A stretch of DNA of 64,000 nucleotides. Source: an uncultured Caproiciproducens sp. (lineage in GTDB: Bacteria; Bacillota; Clostridia; Oscillospirales; Acutalibacteraceae). The notes beneath the pieces were generated by a model that made no database searches, had not been told where the DNA came from, and saw nothing but the letters and a program-made list of their open reading frames with translations. Position numbers and translations under genes: made by a program. This document shows, one piece after another, positions 33,257-41,916 of the stretch. Numbering within the stretch: position 1 is the first letter of the stretch; each line of letters opens with the position of its first letter. The stretch spans positions 1,254,661-1,318,660 of the forward strand of contig NZ_OY761810.1 of assembly GCF_963664915.1 (NCBI RefSeq), given 5' to 3'.

Positions 33257-35824
33257 ATGAAGCTGCTTGTACTTGACGGAAACAGTATTTTAAACCGCGC
33301 GTTTTACGGCATCCGCCTTTTAACCACAAAGGAGGGGCTTTTTACCAACGGAATTTACGGCTTTCTGACCATGCTGCAAAAACTGAAAAACGAAACCGCT
33401 CCCGATGCGATAGCGATTGCATTTGATATGCGTGCGCCGACGTTCCGCCACAAGGAATACGCGGGCTACAAAGCGCAGCGCAAAGGGATGCCCGAAGAGC
33501 TTGCCCAGCAGCTTCCGAACCTCAAGGAATTATTACAGCTTTTAGGATACCGTTTACTGGAATGCGAAGGCTTCGAGGCCGACGACATTCTCGGCACGCT
33601 GGCACACCGGTGCAGTGAAAGCGGGGACGATTGCATTCTTGCGACCGGTGACCGTGACAGTCTTCAGCTTGTCGGGCCGCATGTGAGCGTCCGCCTTGCC
33701 GCGACCAAATTCGGCCAGCCGCAGGTTACGCTTTATGACGAAGCCAAAATCATGGAGGATTACGGCGTTGAACCGAAACAGCTGATTGAAATTAAGGCCA
33801 TTCAGGGTGATTCATCCGACAATATTCCGGGTGTGGCGGGCATCGGCCCGAAAGGCGCGGGCGACCTCGTTCAAAAATATCATGATCTGGATTCTATTTA
33901 TAAAGACATTGATACCCTCGATATCAAAGAGGGGATGCGCCAAAAGCTGATCAAGGACAAGGAAACGGCCTATCTGAGCCGTTACCTCGGAACCATCCGC
34001 ACCGACGCGCCGGTCGACACGGAAATTTCCCACTATATTCCAAAGCAGTGTGACAATGACGCCGCCGCGCGTCTGATGGCGAAGCTGGAATTTTTTTCGC
34101 TGATTGACAAAATGGGATTGCACGCGCCCGCAGCAGCGGTGGATGAAGAAACAACGGAGCAGCCCGGTCTGGGTGTGGAGGAAAACACGGATACCGCCGC
34201 TCTTTTGAAGGGCCTAAAAAAAGCTGGACGGGTGGATTTTATTGCCGGGTATACCGATGGCAAGATAAAACTATATATTAACTATAAAAACAGCATCCAC
34301 ATAACGGACGACATCGATTTTATCAAGAAAATCTGCGCGGACGAAACGATTAAGAAAAATACGCACGATATCAAGCCGTTTTACGCCGCGCTCGACGCAC
34401 AGGGCGCAAAGCTGAAAAACGCCGGGATTGATACCATGCTTGCGGCCTATTTGCTCAACCCCTCGGCATCCGGCTACGAGCCTGCACGGCTGGCACAGGA
34501 ATACGGCATTTCCCTGACGCAGCAGGAGGATTCCTTACTGGCAGACGCTTCGGTCATGCCCGCGTTGACGGATACACTGACGAATGAGATCGGCAAGAAA
34601 AATCAGACGGAGCTGCTCAATAAAATAGAAATGCCGCTTGCCGAGGTGCTTGCCCATATGAAAACCATCGGTTTTGATGTGGATGAGGAAGGCATCCGGG
34701 CTTACGGCGAGGTTCTGCAAAAGCAGATCGACACCATGCAGGCGCAGATTTACGAGGCGGTCGGATACGAGTTTAATGTCAACTCACCCAAACAGCTTGG
34801 CGAGGCGCTGTTTGAAAAACTGGGGCTGAGCCATGGGAAAAAGACGAAAAGCGGCTATTCCACCGCGGTGGAAATACTGGAAAATCTGCGCTATGAACAT
34901 CCGGCGGTGGAGCTGGTGCTGAACTACCGCAGTCTGGCAAAACTAAAATCCACGTACTGCGAGGGTCTTTTGAAGGTGATCGCGCCGGACGGAAGAATTC
35001 ACTCCAGCTTCAATCAGACGGAGACGCGCACGGGCCGCATCAGCTCGACAGAGCCGAATTTGCAGAACATCCCCGTCCGCACGGACCTTGGCCGGGAAAT
35101 GCGCCGCTTCTTTGTCGCGCGTGAGGGCTGGGTGCTGGTGGACGCGGATTACTCACAGATTGAGCTGCGTGTTCTGGCGCATGTCGCTAACGATAAAAAC
35201 ATGATTCAGGCATTTTTAAACAATGACGATATCCACCGCAGCACGGCGGCGCAGGTGTTCCATATGCCCGAGCAGATGGTTACCTCGGTGATGAGAAGCC
35301 GCGCCAAGGCGGTTAATTTCGGCATTGTCTACGGCATCGGCGCGTTTTCGCTTGCGAAGAATATCCATGTTTCGCGCAGTGAAGCCGAAACCTATATCAG
35401 GGATTACCTTACCCACTATTCCGGGATTGATGAATATATGAAACGGGTGGTAGCCGAAGCGAAGGAAACCGGCTACGCCGAAACCATGTTCGGCCGCCGC
35501 CGTTACCTGCCGGAGCTGACCGCCAGCAATTTCAACATGCGCTCGTTCGGCGAGCGCGTGGCGCGCAACATGCCGATTCAGGGAGCTGCCGCCGATATCA
35601 TTAAAATTGCAATGGTGAAAGTGGAAAACAGGCTTGAAAAAGAGGGAATGCAGTCGCGGCTGATTTTGCAGGTGCACGATGAACTGATCGTCGAATCACC
35701 GCAGGACGAGGCGGAGAAAGCCGCGCAGATTCTTACCGAAGAAATGCAGAACGCCGTGAACCTTTCCGTGCCGATGGTGGCCGAAGCAAAAATCGGAAAG
35801 ACGTGGTACGAGGCAAAAGCATGA
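33257..35824 (+). CDS. polA: DNA polymerase I
   Basis: Gap filling and RNA primer removal. The 855-residue protein has an N-terminal 5'-3' exonuclease (residues 1-290; GDRDSLQLV, GDSSDNIPGVAGIGPKGA), a middle 3'-5' exonuclease-like domain (about 310-470) and a C-terminal polymerase domain with motif A (DADYSQIELRVLAH), motif B (RSRAKAVNFGIVYGIGAF) and motif C (QVHDELIVE). The first proofreading motif DxE is not present in the middle domain (VDFIAGYTDGKIKLY at its place), so editing is probably lost, as in many Gram-positive and Thermus enzymes. AAAGGAG lies upstream of the ATG at 33257; a TATAAT occurs at 33155-33160. Its TGA overlaps the next ATG. Confidence 0.96.
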   Translation: MKLLVLDGNSILNRAFYGIRLLTTKEGLFTNGIYGFLTMLQKLKNETAPDAIAIAFDMRAPTFRHKEYAGYKAQRKGMPEELAQQLPNLKELLQLLGYRLLECEGFEADDILGTLAHRCSESGDDCILATGDRDSLQLVGPHVSVRLAATKFGQPQVTLYDEAKIMEDYGVEPKQLIEIKAIQGDSSDNIPGVAGIGPKGAGDLVQKYHDLDSIYKDIDTLDIKEGMRQKLIKDKETAYLSRYLGTIRTDAPVDTEISHYIPKQCDNDAAARLMAKLEFFSLIDKMGLHAPAAAVDEETTEQPGLGVEENTDTAALLKGLKKAGRVDFIAGYTDGKIKLYINYKNSIHITDDIDFIKKICADETIKKNTHDIKPFYAALDAQGAKLKNAGIDTMLAAYLLNPSASGYEPARLAQEYGISLTQQEDSLLADASVMPALTDTLTNEIGKKNQTELLNKIEMPLAEVLAHMKTIGFDVDEEGIRAYGEVLQKQIDTMQAQIYEAVGYEFNVNSPKQLGEALFEKLGLSHGKKTKSGYSTAVEILENLRYEHPAVELVLNYRSLAKLKSTYCEGLLKVIAPDGRIHSSFNQTETRTGRISSTEPNLQNIPVRTDLGREMRRFFVAREGWVLVDADYSQIELRVLAHVANDKNMIQAFLNNDDIHRSTAAQVFHMPEQMVTSVMRSRAKAVNFGIVYGIGAFSLAKNIHVSRSEAETYIRDYLTHYSGIDEYMKRVVAEAKETGYAETMFGRRRYLPELTASNFNMRSFGERVARNMPIQGAAADIIKIAMVKVENRLEKEGMQSRLILQVHDELIVESPQDEAEKAAQILTEEMQNAVNLSVPMVAEAKIGKTWYEAKA

Positions 35825-36645
35825 CGATTTTCACCTGCCCCGCATGCGGAGAAAAACTGGACAGGCTCCCCAAAGAGTGTGTCTGCAAAAACGGGCACAG
35901 CTATGATGTTGCAGGCGAGGGATATGTTCATCTGCTGCCGCCGAACAAAATGCATTCGAAAGTACCCGGTGACAACAAAGAAATGATTGCATCGCGCCGC
36001 CGCTTTTTGGAATCGGGACACTATCAGCTGTTCAGCGATCGTCTGAATGAACTTGTGCGCGCATATTCCGGCACAAAAAATCCAATTATTCTTGACGCGG
36101 GCTGCGGAGAGGGCTACTATACCGGAAGGCTGGCGGATGATTTGGTTCGTCTCGGTTTTACCCCGCAGGTCTTCGGATTCGACATTTCGAAGTTTGCCGT
36201 CAAAGCCGCGGCGAAAAAATACAGGCAGATCCAATTCGCCGTTGCCAGTATTTTCAGCATCCCGGTTGAAACCGCTGCCGCCGACTGTGTTTTGGATGTG
36301 TTTGCGCCGATTGTCGAAAGCGAGCTGAACCGTGCGCTAAAACCGGGCGGGCATCTCATCTTAGCCGTACCGGGTCGGCGGCATCTGTACGGCTTAAAAG
36401 AGATTCTGTATGACGCACCCTATGAAAATGAATCCTTTGAAGCGGACTACGAGGGGTTCACTTTTATTGACCGTGTGCCCGTTGAAGGGAATATTATGAT
36501 TTCCGGCAATCAAATAATTCAGGATTTATTTACCATGACTCCCTATTACTATAAAACCGGCGCGGACGGGGTGGAAAAATTGCAGCAGACGGATACGCTG
36601 AAAACACACATTGAATTTGACTTTTTAATCTATCAAAAGGGGTGA
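35821..36645 (+). CDS. 23S rRNA guanine N1-methyltransferase-like protein (RlmA family)
   Basis: The 274-residue protein begins with a zinc finger (FTCPACGEKL, then CVCKNGHSYDVAGEGYVHLL), then GDNKEMIASRRRFLESGHY, and a SAM-binding Rossmann domain with ILDAGCGEGYYTGRLA. This order is diagnostic of RlmA(I)/RlmA(II), which methylate G745 or G748 of 23S rRNA; the exact position is not predictable. Overlaps polA by ATGA and the next gene closely follows. Confidence 0.88.
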   Translation: MTIFTCPACGEKLDRLPKECVCKNGHSYDVAGEGYVHLLPPNKMHSKVPGDNKEMIASRRRFLESGHYQLFSDRLNELVRAYSGTKNPIILDAGCGEGYYTGRLADDLVRLGFTPQVFGFDISKFAVKAAAKKYRQIQFAVASIFSIPVETAAADCVLDVFAPIVESELNRALKPGGHLILAVPGRRHLYGLKEILYDAPYENESFEADYEGFTFIDRVPVEGNIMISGNQIIQDLFTMTPYYYKTGADGVEKLQQTDTLKTHIEFDFLIYQKG

Positions 36646-36650
36646 GAAGA

Positions 36651-37817
36651 TTGCAAAAACGCAGAGAACTGAGCGGAGAACAATTGGAAAACATGGCTTT
36701 TATTGTTTTGGTAACGGTGCTTGCCATGTTGGGCCGTTTTCTGCTGTTTCCGTTTGAATCGGGAGACTACCACCAGTTTTTGCAGGGCTGGTACGCGGCG
36801 CTGAAAAACAACGGCGGATTCGCGGCGGTCGGTATGAATATCGGCGACTATATGCCAACCTATCTCTACCTTCTGGCTATTTTTACATATTTTCCCATTT
36901 CAGGATTGACTGCGATCAAACTGATTTCCAGCATTGCGGATATTGTTCTGGCTTTTTATGTGATGAAAACAGTCCGTCTGAAATATCAGGACCCCATGTA
37001 CGGGGTAATGGCTTACGCAATTGTTCTGTTTTTGCCGAGCGTGGTTCTTAATTCGGCGGTCTGGGGGCAGTGCGACGCGATTTTCACCGCGGCTCTGATT
37101 GCCTGTGTGTATTACTTCATGCTTGATCAGGAATATCAGGCGGTCGCCGCGTTTGCCATCGCGTTTATTTTCAAATTACAGGCGGTGTTTTTGGCTCCGT
37201 TCCTGCTGCTTCTGCTCATTAAGCGCAGGGTGCGGCTCAGCACATTTTTAATCATTCCGTTTGTCTATATGCTGGCCATTCTCCCTGCGATGTTTCTGGG
37301 ACGCGGTCTGAAAGGACTGCTGACGGTGTATTTTTCCCAGGCGGGGCAGTATAAAATGATCGCCATGTTTCTGCCGAACCTGTACACCTGGCTGCCGGAG
37401 GATACGCCGGGCTATATCAGTTCCGCCGCGGTGATTCTGGCCGGCGGCCTGACTCTGTTTGCCCTGTTCTACTTCTATAAAAAGAAATTTGTTTTTACAA
37501 ACGAGCTTTTCGTTTCAGCTGCTCTCTTTTTCGCGCTGTTTCTTCCGTTTATCCTCCCGCATATGCACGAACGGTATTATTTTTTAGCAGATATTCTGTC
37601 CGTGATTTTTGCGTTTTACTTTCCGAAAATGCTCTACGTGCCGGTCGTGACAGTGCTGAGTTCCACGTATGCCGTCTGTCATAACCTGTTTAATACCGAT
37701 TTTTTCAGCGTGCAGCTTTTGGGAGTTATCATGCTGCTGATCCTGATTCAGGTTGCAAGGAATGTGATACGGCTGATCAGTCTTCAGTCTGAACAAACCG
37801 GGCAGGTGCCTCAATGA
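36651..37817 (+). CDS. Multi-pass membrane glycosyltransferase-like protein (GT-C type)
   Basis: A 388-residue protein with about ten membrane segments. The first extracytoplasmic loop carries FPFESGDYHQFLQGWY, with an acidic residue typical of the catalytic loop of GT-C lipid-linked sugar transferases, and LNSAVWGQCDAIFTA and LPFILPHMHERYYFLAD match mannosyltransferase-like families. It would transfer sugar from a polyprenyl phosphate outside the membrane. The TTG at 36651 has AAGGGG eight bases upstream and is preferred to the GTG at 36642 that overlaps the previous stop. Its TGA overlaps rimI. Confidence 0.78.
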   Translation: MQKRRELSGEQLENMAFIVLVTVLAMLGRFLLFPFESGDYHQFLQGWYAALKNNGGFAAVGMNIGDYMPTYLYLLAIFTYFPISGLTAIKLISSIADIVLAFYVMKTVRLKYQDPMYGVMAYAIVLFLPSVVLNSAVWGQCDAIFTAALIACVYYFMLDQEYQAVAAFAIAFIFKLQAVFLAPFLLLLLIKRRVRLSTFLIIPFVYMLAILPAMFLGRGLKGLLTVYFSQAGQYKMIAMFLPNLYTWLPEDTPGYISSAAVILAGGLTLFALFYFYKKKFVFTNELFVSAALFFALFLPFILPHMHERYYFLADILSVIFAFYFPKMLYVPVVTVLSSTYAVCHNLFNTDFFSVQLLGVIMLLILIQVARNVIRLISLQSEQTGQVPQ

Positions 37818-38257
37818 GCGGAATTAAAATTGTGCCCATGAACGAGGAACATCTTGACGCGCTGGTAAAAATTGATACGCTTTGTTTTTCTTCTCCATGG
37901 ACGCGCGAAGGACTGGAAGCTGAGCTTTCGAGCGATACCGCCTGCTTTGCCGCCGCGCAGCGGGATGGTGAAACGGTGGGCTGCGCCGGAATGCACTGCA
38001 TTTGCGGGGAATGCTATATCGACAAGGTCTGCGTCCATCCGGCCTGCCGCAGACAGGGAATCGCGCGGGCGCTGGTTCAGTATTTAACTGATTATGCAAT
38101 ACGAAATCACGCGGAATTTATCACGCTGGAAGTGCGGCAGAGCAACGCCGCCGCTATTGCGCTTTATAAAGGGCTTGCGTTTGAACCCGTGGCGGTCAGG
38201 AAAAACTTTTATACCGCACCCCAAGAGGACGCGCTGTTAATGACAAGACATTTTTAG
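37814..38257 (+). CDS. rimI: Ribosomal protein S18 alanine N-acetyltransferase
   Basis: 147-residue GNAT protein with IDKVCVHPACRRQGIARALV (acetyl-CoA loop R-R-x-G-I-A) and LEVRQSNAAAIALYKGLAFE, the RimI signature. It acetylates the N-terminus of S18. Start overlaps the previous stop (ATGA). In many Firmicutes rimI lies between tsaB and tsaD; here tsaD is 420 bases downstream with one small gene between, while tsaB and tsaE are not in the window. Confidence 0.9.
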   Translation: MSGIKIVPMNEEHLDALVKIDTLCFSSPWTREGLEAELSSDTACFAAAQRDGETVGCAGMHCICGECYIDKVCVHPACRRQGIARALVQYLTDYAIRNHAEFITLEVRQSNAAAIALYKGLAFEPVAVRKNFYTAPQEDALLMTRHF

Positions 38258-38273
38258 AAAAGAGAGAATTGAT

Positions 38274-38639
38274 ATGGAATCTATACAATTTGTTAAGAAT
38301 TTTTGGCACGATATGGATGCGCAGAACTGGGAATCTTTATTCCAATATTTTAAGCCGGACGCTTTGATAAACTGGCCTAATACCAAAGAGCAGTTAACTG
38401 TGCGCGAATTTGTGCGTGTCAATGAACAATATCCGGGTCGCTGGAATATCACTGTGAAAAGTATGGAACATATGAATGACAGGCTGATTTCCGTGGTTCA
38501 CGTTGAACTTGCAGGTGGAAACACTGCATTTACGGCGGTTTCATTCTTTGATTTTCAGAATGAGCTGATTAGCGGTTTAACTGAATATTGGGGTGACATT
38601 GCCGAACCGCCCGAATGGCGGAAAGAAAAATTATTTTAA
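38274..38639 (+). CDS. SnoaL/NTF2-like small protein
   Basis: 121 residues with the cone-shaped NTF2-like pattern: FVKNFWHDMDAQNWESLFQYF at the start, DALINWPNT, a VREFVRVNEQYPGRW helix and strands ending in a LTEYWGD motif. Such proteins are small-molecule-binding domains or isomerases; ligand unknown. It sits between rimI and tsaD, is separated from them by 16 and 40 bases, and looks inserted into an otherwise conserved pair. AGAGAG serves as a weak ribosome site. Confidence 0.75.
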   Translation: MESIQFVKNFWHDMDAQNWESLFQYFKPDALINWPNTKEQLTVREFVRVNEQYPGRWNITVKSMEHMNDRLISVVHVELAGGNTAFTAVSFFDFQNELISGLTEYWGDIAEPPEWRKEKLF

Positions 38640-38679
38640 TATCATGTTCGTATTTTAAAGAATAAGGGGAAAATAGAGT

Positions 38680-39693
38680 ATGCGGATATTAGCACTGGAA
38701 AGCTCCTGTGACGAAACCGCCGCCGCAGTGGTGGAAGACGGAAGAACCGTTCTGTCATCGGTGGTTGCTTCACAGGTGGAGGAGCATAAATTATACGGCG
38801 GCGTAGTGCCGGAAATTGCATCCCGCCGTCACTGCGAAGCGATTGTCGGGGTAACGCAGAAGGCGCTAGACGACGCCGGGCTGACGCTTGATGAGATTGA
38901 CGCGATCGCCGTCACTTACGCGCCTGGGCTGATCGGTGCGCTTTTGGTCGGCGTGAATTTTGCAAAGGGACTTGCCATGTCCGCAGGAAAACCGATTATA
39001 CCGGTGCATCATCTGCGCTCGCACATCGCGGCGAACTACATCACCTCCCCGGAGCTGAAGCCGCCGTTTTTGTGCCTGATTGTTTCCGGCGGACACAGCC
39101 ACATTGTTGAAGTAAAGGATTATAAGGACCTTCATGTGCTGGGCCGCACACGCGACGACGCGGCGGGCGAAGCCTTTGATAAAGCCGCAAGAGCGATGGG
39201 GATGCCGTATCCCGGCGGCGTGGAAATGGACAGGCGCGCACAGGGCGGAAATCCAAACGCTTTTAAGCTGCCGCATCCGTCTGTGGACGGCGCGCCGTAT
39301 GATTACAGTTTTTCCGGATTAAAAACAGCGGTGATTAACCTGATACACAATGCGGAGCAAAAAGGGCAGACATTGCCGGTGGAAGATTTGGCGGCCTCCT
39401 TCCGCAAGGCGGTGGTTGACTGCCTGGTTAAAAATTTTGTAAAGGCCGCACAGGACACGGGCAGTACCAAGCTGGTGATCGCGGGCGGCGTTTCCGCCAA
39501 TTCCCTTCTTCGCAGCCGGCTTCAGCAGGAATGCAGGGACCGCGGATGGGAATTCTATATGCCGGAGCTGAAACTTTGCGGGGACAATGCCGCCATGGTG
39601 GGCGCACAGGGCTATTATGAATATCTGTCGGGGAAAACCGCAGGATTCGACCTGAATGCCTGTGCTGCGATGCCGGTCGACGGAAATTGCTGA
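38680..39693 (+). CDS. tsaD: tRNA threonylcarbamoyladenosine synthesis protein TsaD
   Basis: Transfers the threonylcarbamoyl group to A37 of ANN-decoding tRNAs. The 337-residue ASKHA-fold protein has ALESSCDETAAAVVEDG, the metal-binding H111-x3-H115 (PVHHLRSHIAAN), LIVSGGHSHIVEV and GGVSANSLLR. Length and all hallmarks are typical. GGGGAAAATAGAGT precedes the ATG. Confidence 0.96.
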   Translation: MRILALESSCDETAAAVVEDGRTVLSSVVASQVEEHKLYGGVVPEIASRRHCEAIVGVTQKALDDAGLTLDEIDAIAVTYAPGLIGALLVGVNFAKGLAMSAGKPIIPVHHLRSHIAANYITSPELKPPFLCLIVSGGHSHIVEVKDYKDLHVLGRTRDDAAGEAFDKAARAMGMPYPGGVEMDRRAQGGNPNAFKLPHPSVDGAPYDYSFSGLKTAVINLIHNAEQKGQTLPVEDLAASFRKAVVDCLVKNFVKAAQDTGSTKLVIAGGVSANSLLRSRLQQECRDRGWEFYMPELKLCGDNAAMVGAQGYYEYLSGKTAGFDLNACAAMPVDGNC

Positions 39694-39767
39694 AAATCCT
39701 CTAAAAGTGCACCATGAGCTTTGTGCATTAATTATGGTAAATTTTTAACAAATTCATCATTTCAAGA

Positions 39768-39796
39768 TTGATTAAAATAATGCAATGTATTATAAT
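39768..39796 (+). promoter_or_regulatory. Promoter of the PEPCK gene
   Basis: TTGATT (39768-39773), 17-bp spacer, perfect TATAAT (39791-39796), 56 bases before the start. Confidence 0.75.
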
Positions 39797-39852
39797 GAGA
39801 TCTAATATCATCAAAATTTCGAAGGTCATTGGACCGGAAGGAGAATTGAGTC

Positions 39853-41616
39853 ATGACAAACAACAAGTCGGTATTAAACTGGATTGAAGAAATGAAGACA
39901 CTTGTCTGTCCGGATAAATTAGTCTGGATTGACGGGTCGGAGGCGCAGATTGAAGCATTACGCGCCGAAGCTTGCTCCACGGGGGAAATGATTAAGCTGA
40001 ACGAAGAAAAGCTCCCCGGTTGCTACCTGCACCGCACCGCTGTAAACGACGTTGCCCGCGTAGAGGACAGAACTTTTATATGCTCACGCAAAGAAGAGGA
40101 CGCAGGTCCGACCAACCACTGGAAAAACCCGCAGGAAGCATATAAAATGCTCTATGATATTGCAAGAGGAAGCTACAAGGGCCGTACCATGTATGTCATT
40201 CCTTATTCCATGGGCCCGATCGGTTCGCCGCTTGCAAAAATCGGTGTGGAACTGACGGATTCCATCTATGTCGTACTGAACATGGCCATTATGACCCGCG
40301 TCGGCCAAAAAGTATGGGATACGCTGGGCGACAGCACCGATTGGGTAAAGGGCTTGCACTGCAAATGTGAAATTGACGCGGAAAGAAGATATATCTGTCA
40401 CTTCCCGGAGGACAACGCCATTATTTCCGTCAATTCCGGTTACGGCGGAAATGTTCTGCTCGGCAAAAAGTGTTTTGCGCTCCGCATAGCTTCCTACCTT
40501 GGCAAAACCGAGGGCTGGATGGCAGAGCATATGCTGATTCTCGGTATTGAAAACCCGAAGGGTGACATCAAATATGTGGCCGCGGCATTCCCGTCGGCCT
40601 GCGGAAAAACGAACCTCGCCATGCTGATTCCGCCGGAAGGCTACCGTAAAAAGGGCTACAAGGTTTGGACGGTAGGCGACGATATTTCATGGATGCGTCA
40701 GGGTCCGGACGGCAGACTGTATGCGATCAATCCTGAAAACGGATTCTTCGGCGTTGCCCCCGGCACAAACGACAAATCAAACCCGAACGCGCTTGCTTCA
40801 ACAAAGTCAGGCACTATCTTCACCAATGTTGCTCACAACCTTGACGACAACACTGTCTGGTGGGAAGGCCTTGACAAAAATCCGCCAAAGAATGCTCTTA
40901 GCTGGAAGAATGAGCCTTGGGACGGAACAACCTCCGACCAAAAGGGTGCTCATCCGAACAGCCGCTTTACGGCTCCTGCAAAGAACTGCCCCTGCGTAAG
41001 TCCTGAATTTGACAAGGGGACAGGCGTGCCGATTTCCGCTATCATCTTCGGCGGCCGCCGCGCACAGACCACTCCTCTGGTTTATCAGTCACGCGACTGG
41101 AACAACGGTGTGTTTGTCGGTTCCATCATGGCTTCCGAAACAACAGCCGCTGCAACCGGCGCAGTCGGTGTTGTTCGCCGCGACCCAATGGCAATGCTTC
41201 CTTTCTGCGGTTACCATATGGGAGACTATTTCAAACACTGGATTGAAATGGGCGAGAAGCTGGGAGATAAAGCGCCTAAGATTTTCAACGTTAACTGGTT
41301 CCGTCTTGATGACGAAGGCCACTTCATTTGGCCGGGCTTCGGTGACAACCTGCGCGTACTCGAGTGGATCATTAACCGCTGCGAAGGAAAAGCCGATGCC
41401 GTCGAAACTCCGATTGGCTTTGTTCCGAAGGCAGAAGATATCAACCTTGAGGGTCTTGATTTCAGCCTTGACACACTCAAGAGCATTCTTGAAATTAAGC
41501 CTGAGCAGTGGGTAAAAGAAGCCGATGGCATTGAAGAATTCTATAAAAAGTTTGGCAGCAAACTTCCGAAAGAGCTTCATGACCAGCTTGATATCCTAAA
41601 GGGCAATCTGAAATAA
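39853..41616 (+). CDS. pckG: Phosphoenolpyruvate carboxykinase (GTP)
   Basis: Interconverts oxaloacetate and phosphoenolpyruvate. The 587-residue protein contains FPSACGKTNLAMLIPP (GTP-type kinase-1a loop with its reactive cysteine), GDDISWMRQGPDGRLYAINPENGFFGVAPGT (given here only by its start and end: GDDISW...GVAPGT) and FGGRRAQTTPLVYQS, diagnostic of the GTP family rather than the ATP family. In anaerobes it often runs in the carboxylating, ATP/GTP-yielding direction. Own promoter, GGAAGGAG ribosome site and own terminator. Confidence 0.95.
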   Translation: MTNNKSVLNWIEEMKTLVCPDKLVWIDGSEAQIEALRAEACSTGEMIKLNEEKLPGCYLHRTAVNDVARVEDRTFICSRKEEDAGPTNHWKNPQEAYKMLYDIARGSYKGRTMYVIPYSMGPIGSPLAKIGVELTDSIYVVLNMAIMTRVGQKVWDTLGDSTDWVKGLHCKCEIDAERRYICHFPEDNAIISVNSGYGGNVLLGKKCFALRIASYLGKTEGWMAEHMLILGIENPKGDIKYVAAAFPSACGKTNLAMLIPPEGYRKKGYKVWTVGDDISWMRQGPDGRLYAINPENGFFGVAPGTNDKSNPNALASTKSGTIFTNVAHNLDDNTVWWEGLDKNPPKNALSWKNEPWDGTTSDQKGAHPNSRFTAPAKNCPCVSPEFDKGTGVPISAIIFGGRRAQTTPLVYQSRDWNNGVFVGSIMASETTAAATGAVGVVRRDPMAMLPFCGYHMGDYFKHWIEMGEKLGDKAPKIFNVNWFRLDDEGHFIWPGFGDNLRVLEWIINRCEGKADAVETPIGFVPKAEDINLEGLDFSLDTLKSILEIKPEQWVKEADGIEEFYKKFGSKLPKELHDQLDILKGNLK

Positions 41617-41633
41617 TCCAAAATGGTTTTACG

Positions 41634-41663
41634 GCGGCGGCTTCGAAAGAAGCCGCCGCTTTA
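41634..41663 (+). terminator. Terminator of the PEPCK gene
   Basis: GCGGCGGCTT pairs with AAGCCGCCGC around CGAAAG, followed by TTT. Confidence 0.85.
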
Positions 41664-41819
41664 TGCATTTTGCAGCTTGAAAGCGGTTTCATGCATGTTT
41701 TAGGAATGAAGCCCATGAAATGCACTTTTGGATTGGCTTTTTTGCATTTTAATGACTAAAATACCTCAAAAAGTATGAATAAATTGTTTCTAATTCAAAA
41801 AGTTTGTGTAAATATCACA

Positions 41820-41848
41820 TTGCTATATTCAGCCTTAGGTTCTATACT
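41820..41848 (+). promoter_or_regulatory. Promoter of the purine permease gene
   Basis: TTGCTA (41820-41825), 17-bp spacer, TATACT (41843-41848). The rest of 41664-41819 holds AT-rich sequence with no recognised element. Confidence 0.6.
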
Positions 41849-41870
41849 ATAAATAATTAATGCAAGATCA

Positions 41871-41903
41871 CCCGGCAGTGCTTTGTCGGGCACTTTTATT
41901 TTT
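41871..41903 (+). promoter_or_regulatory. Terminator-like hairpin in the purine permease leader
   Basis: CCCGGCA pairs with TGTCGGG (one G-U) around GTGCTT, then CAC and TTTTATTTTT, ending just before the AGGAGG ribosome site of the permease gene. It begins only about 15-20 bases after the predicted transcription start, so it may attenuate transcription. It does not fit a purine, xanthine or preQ1 riboswitch as I know them. Confidence 0.55.
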
Positions 41904-41916
41904 AGGAGGAAAAATT

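Noticed and set aside
41664-41916. Purine riboswitch upstream of the purine permease
   Set aside because: No three-way junction or conserved purine aptamer sequences; only a single short hairpin is present.
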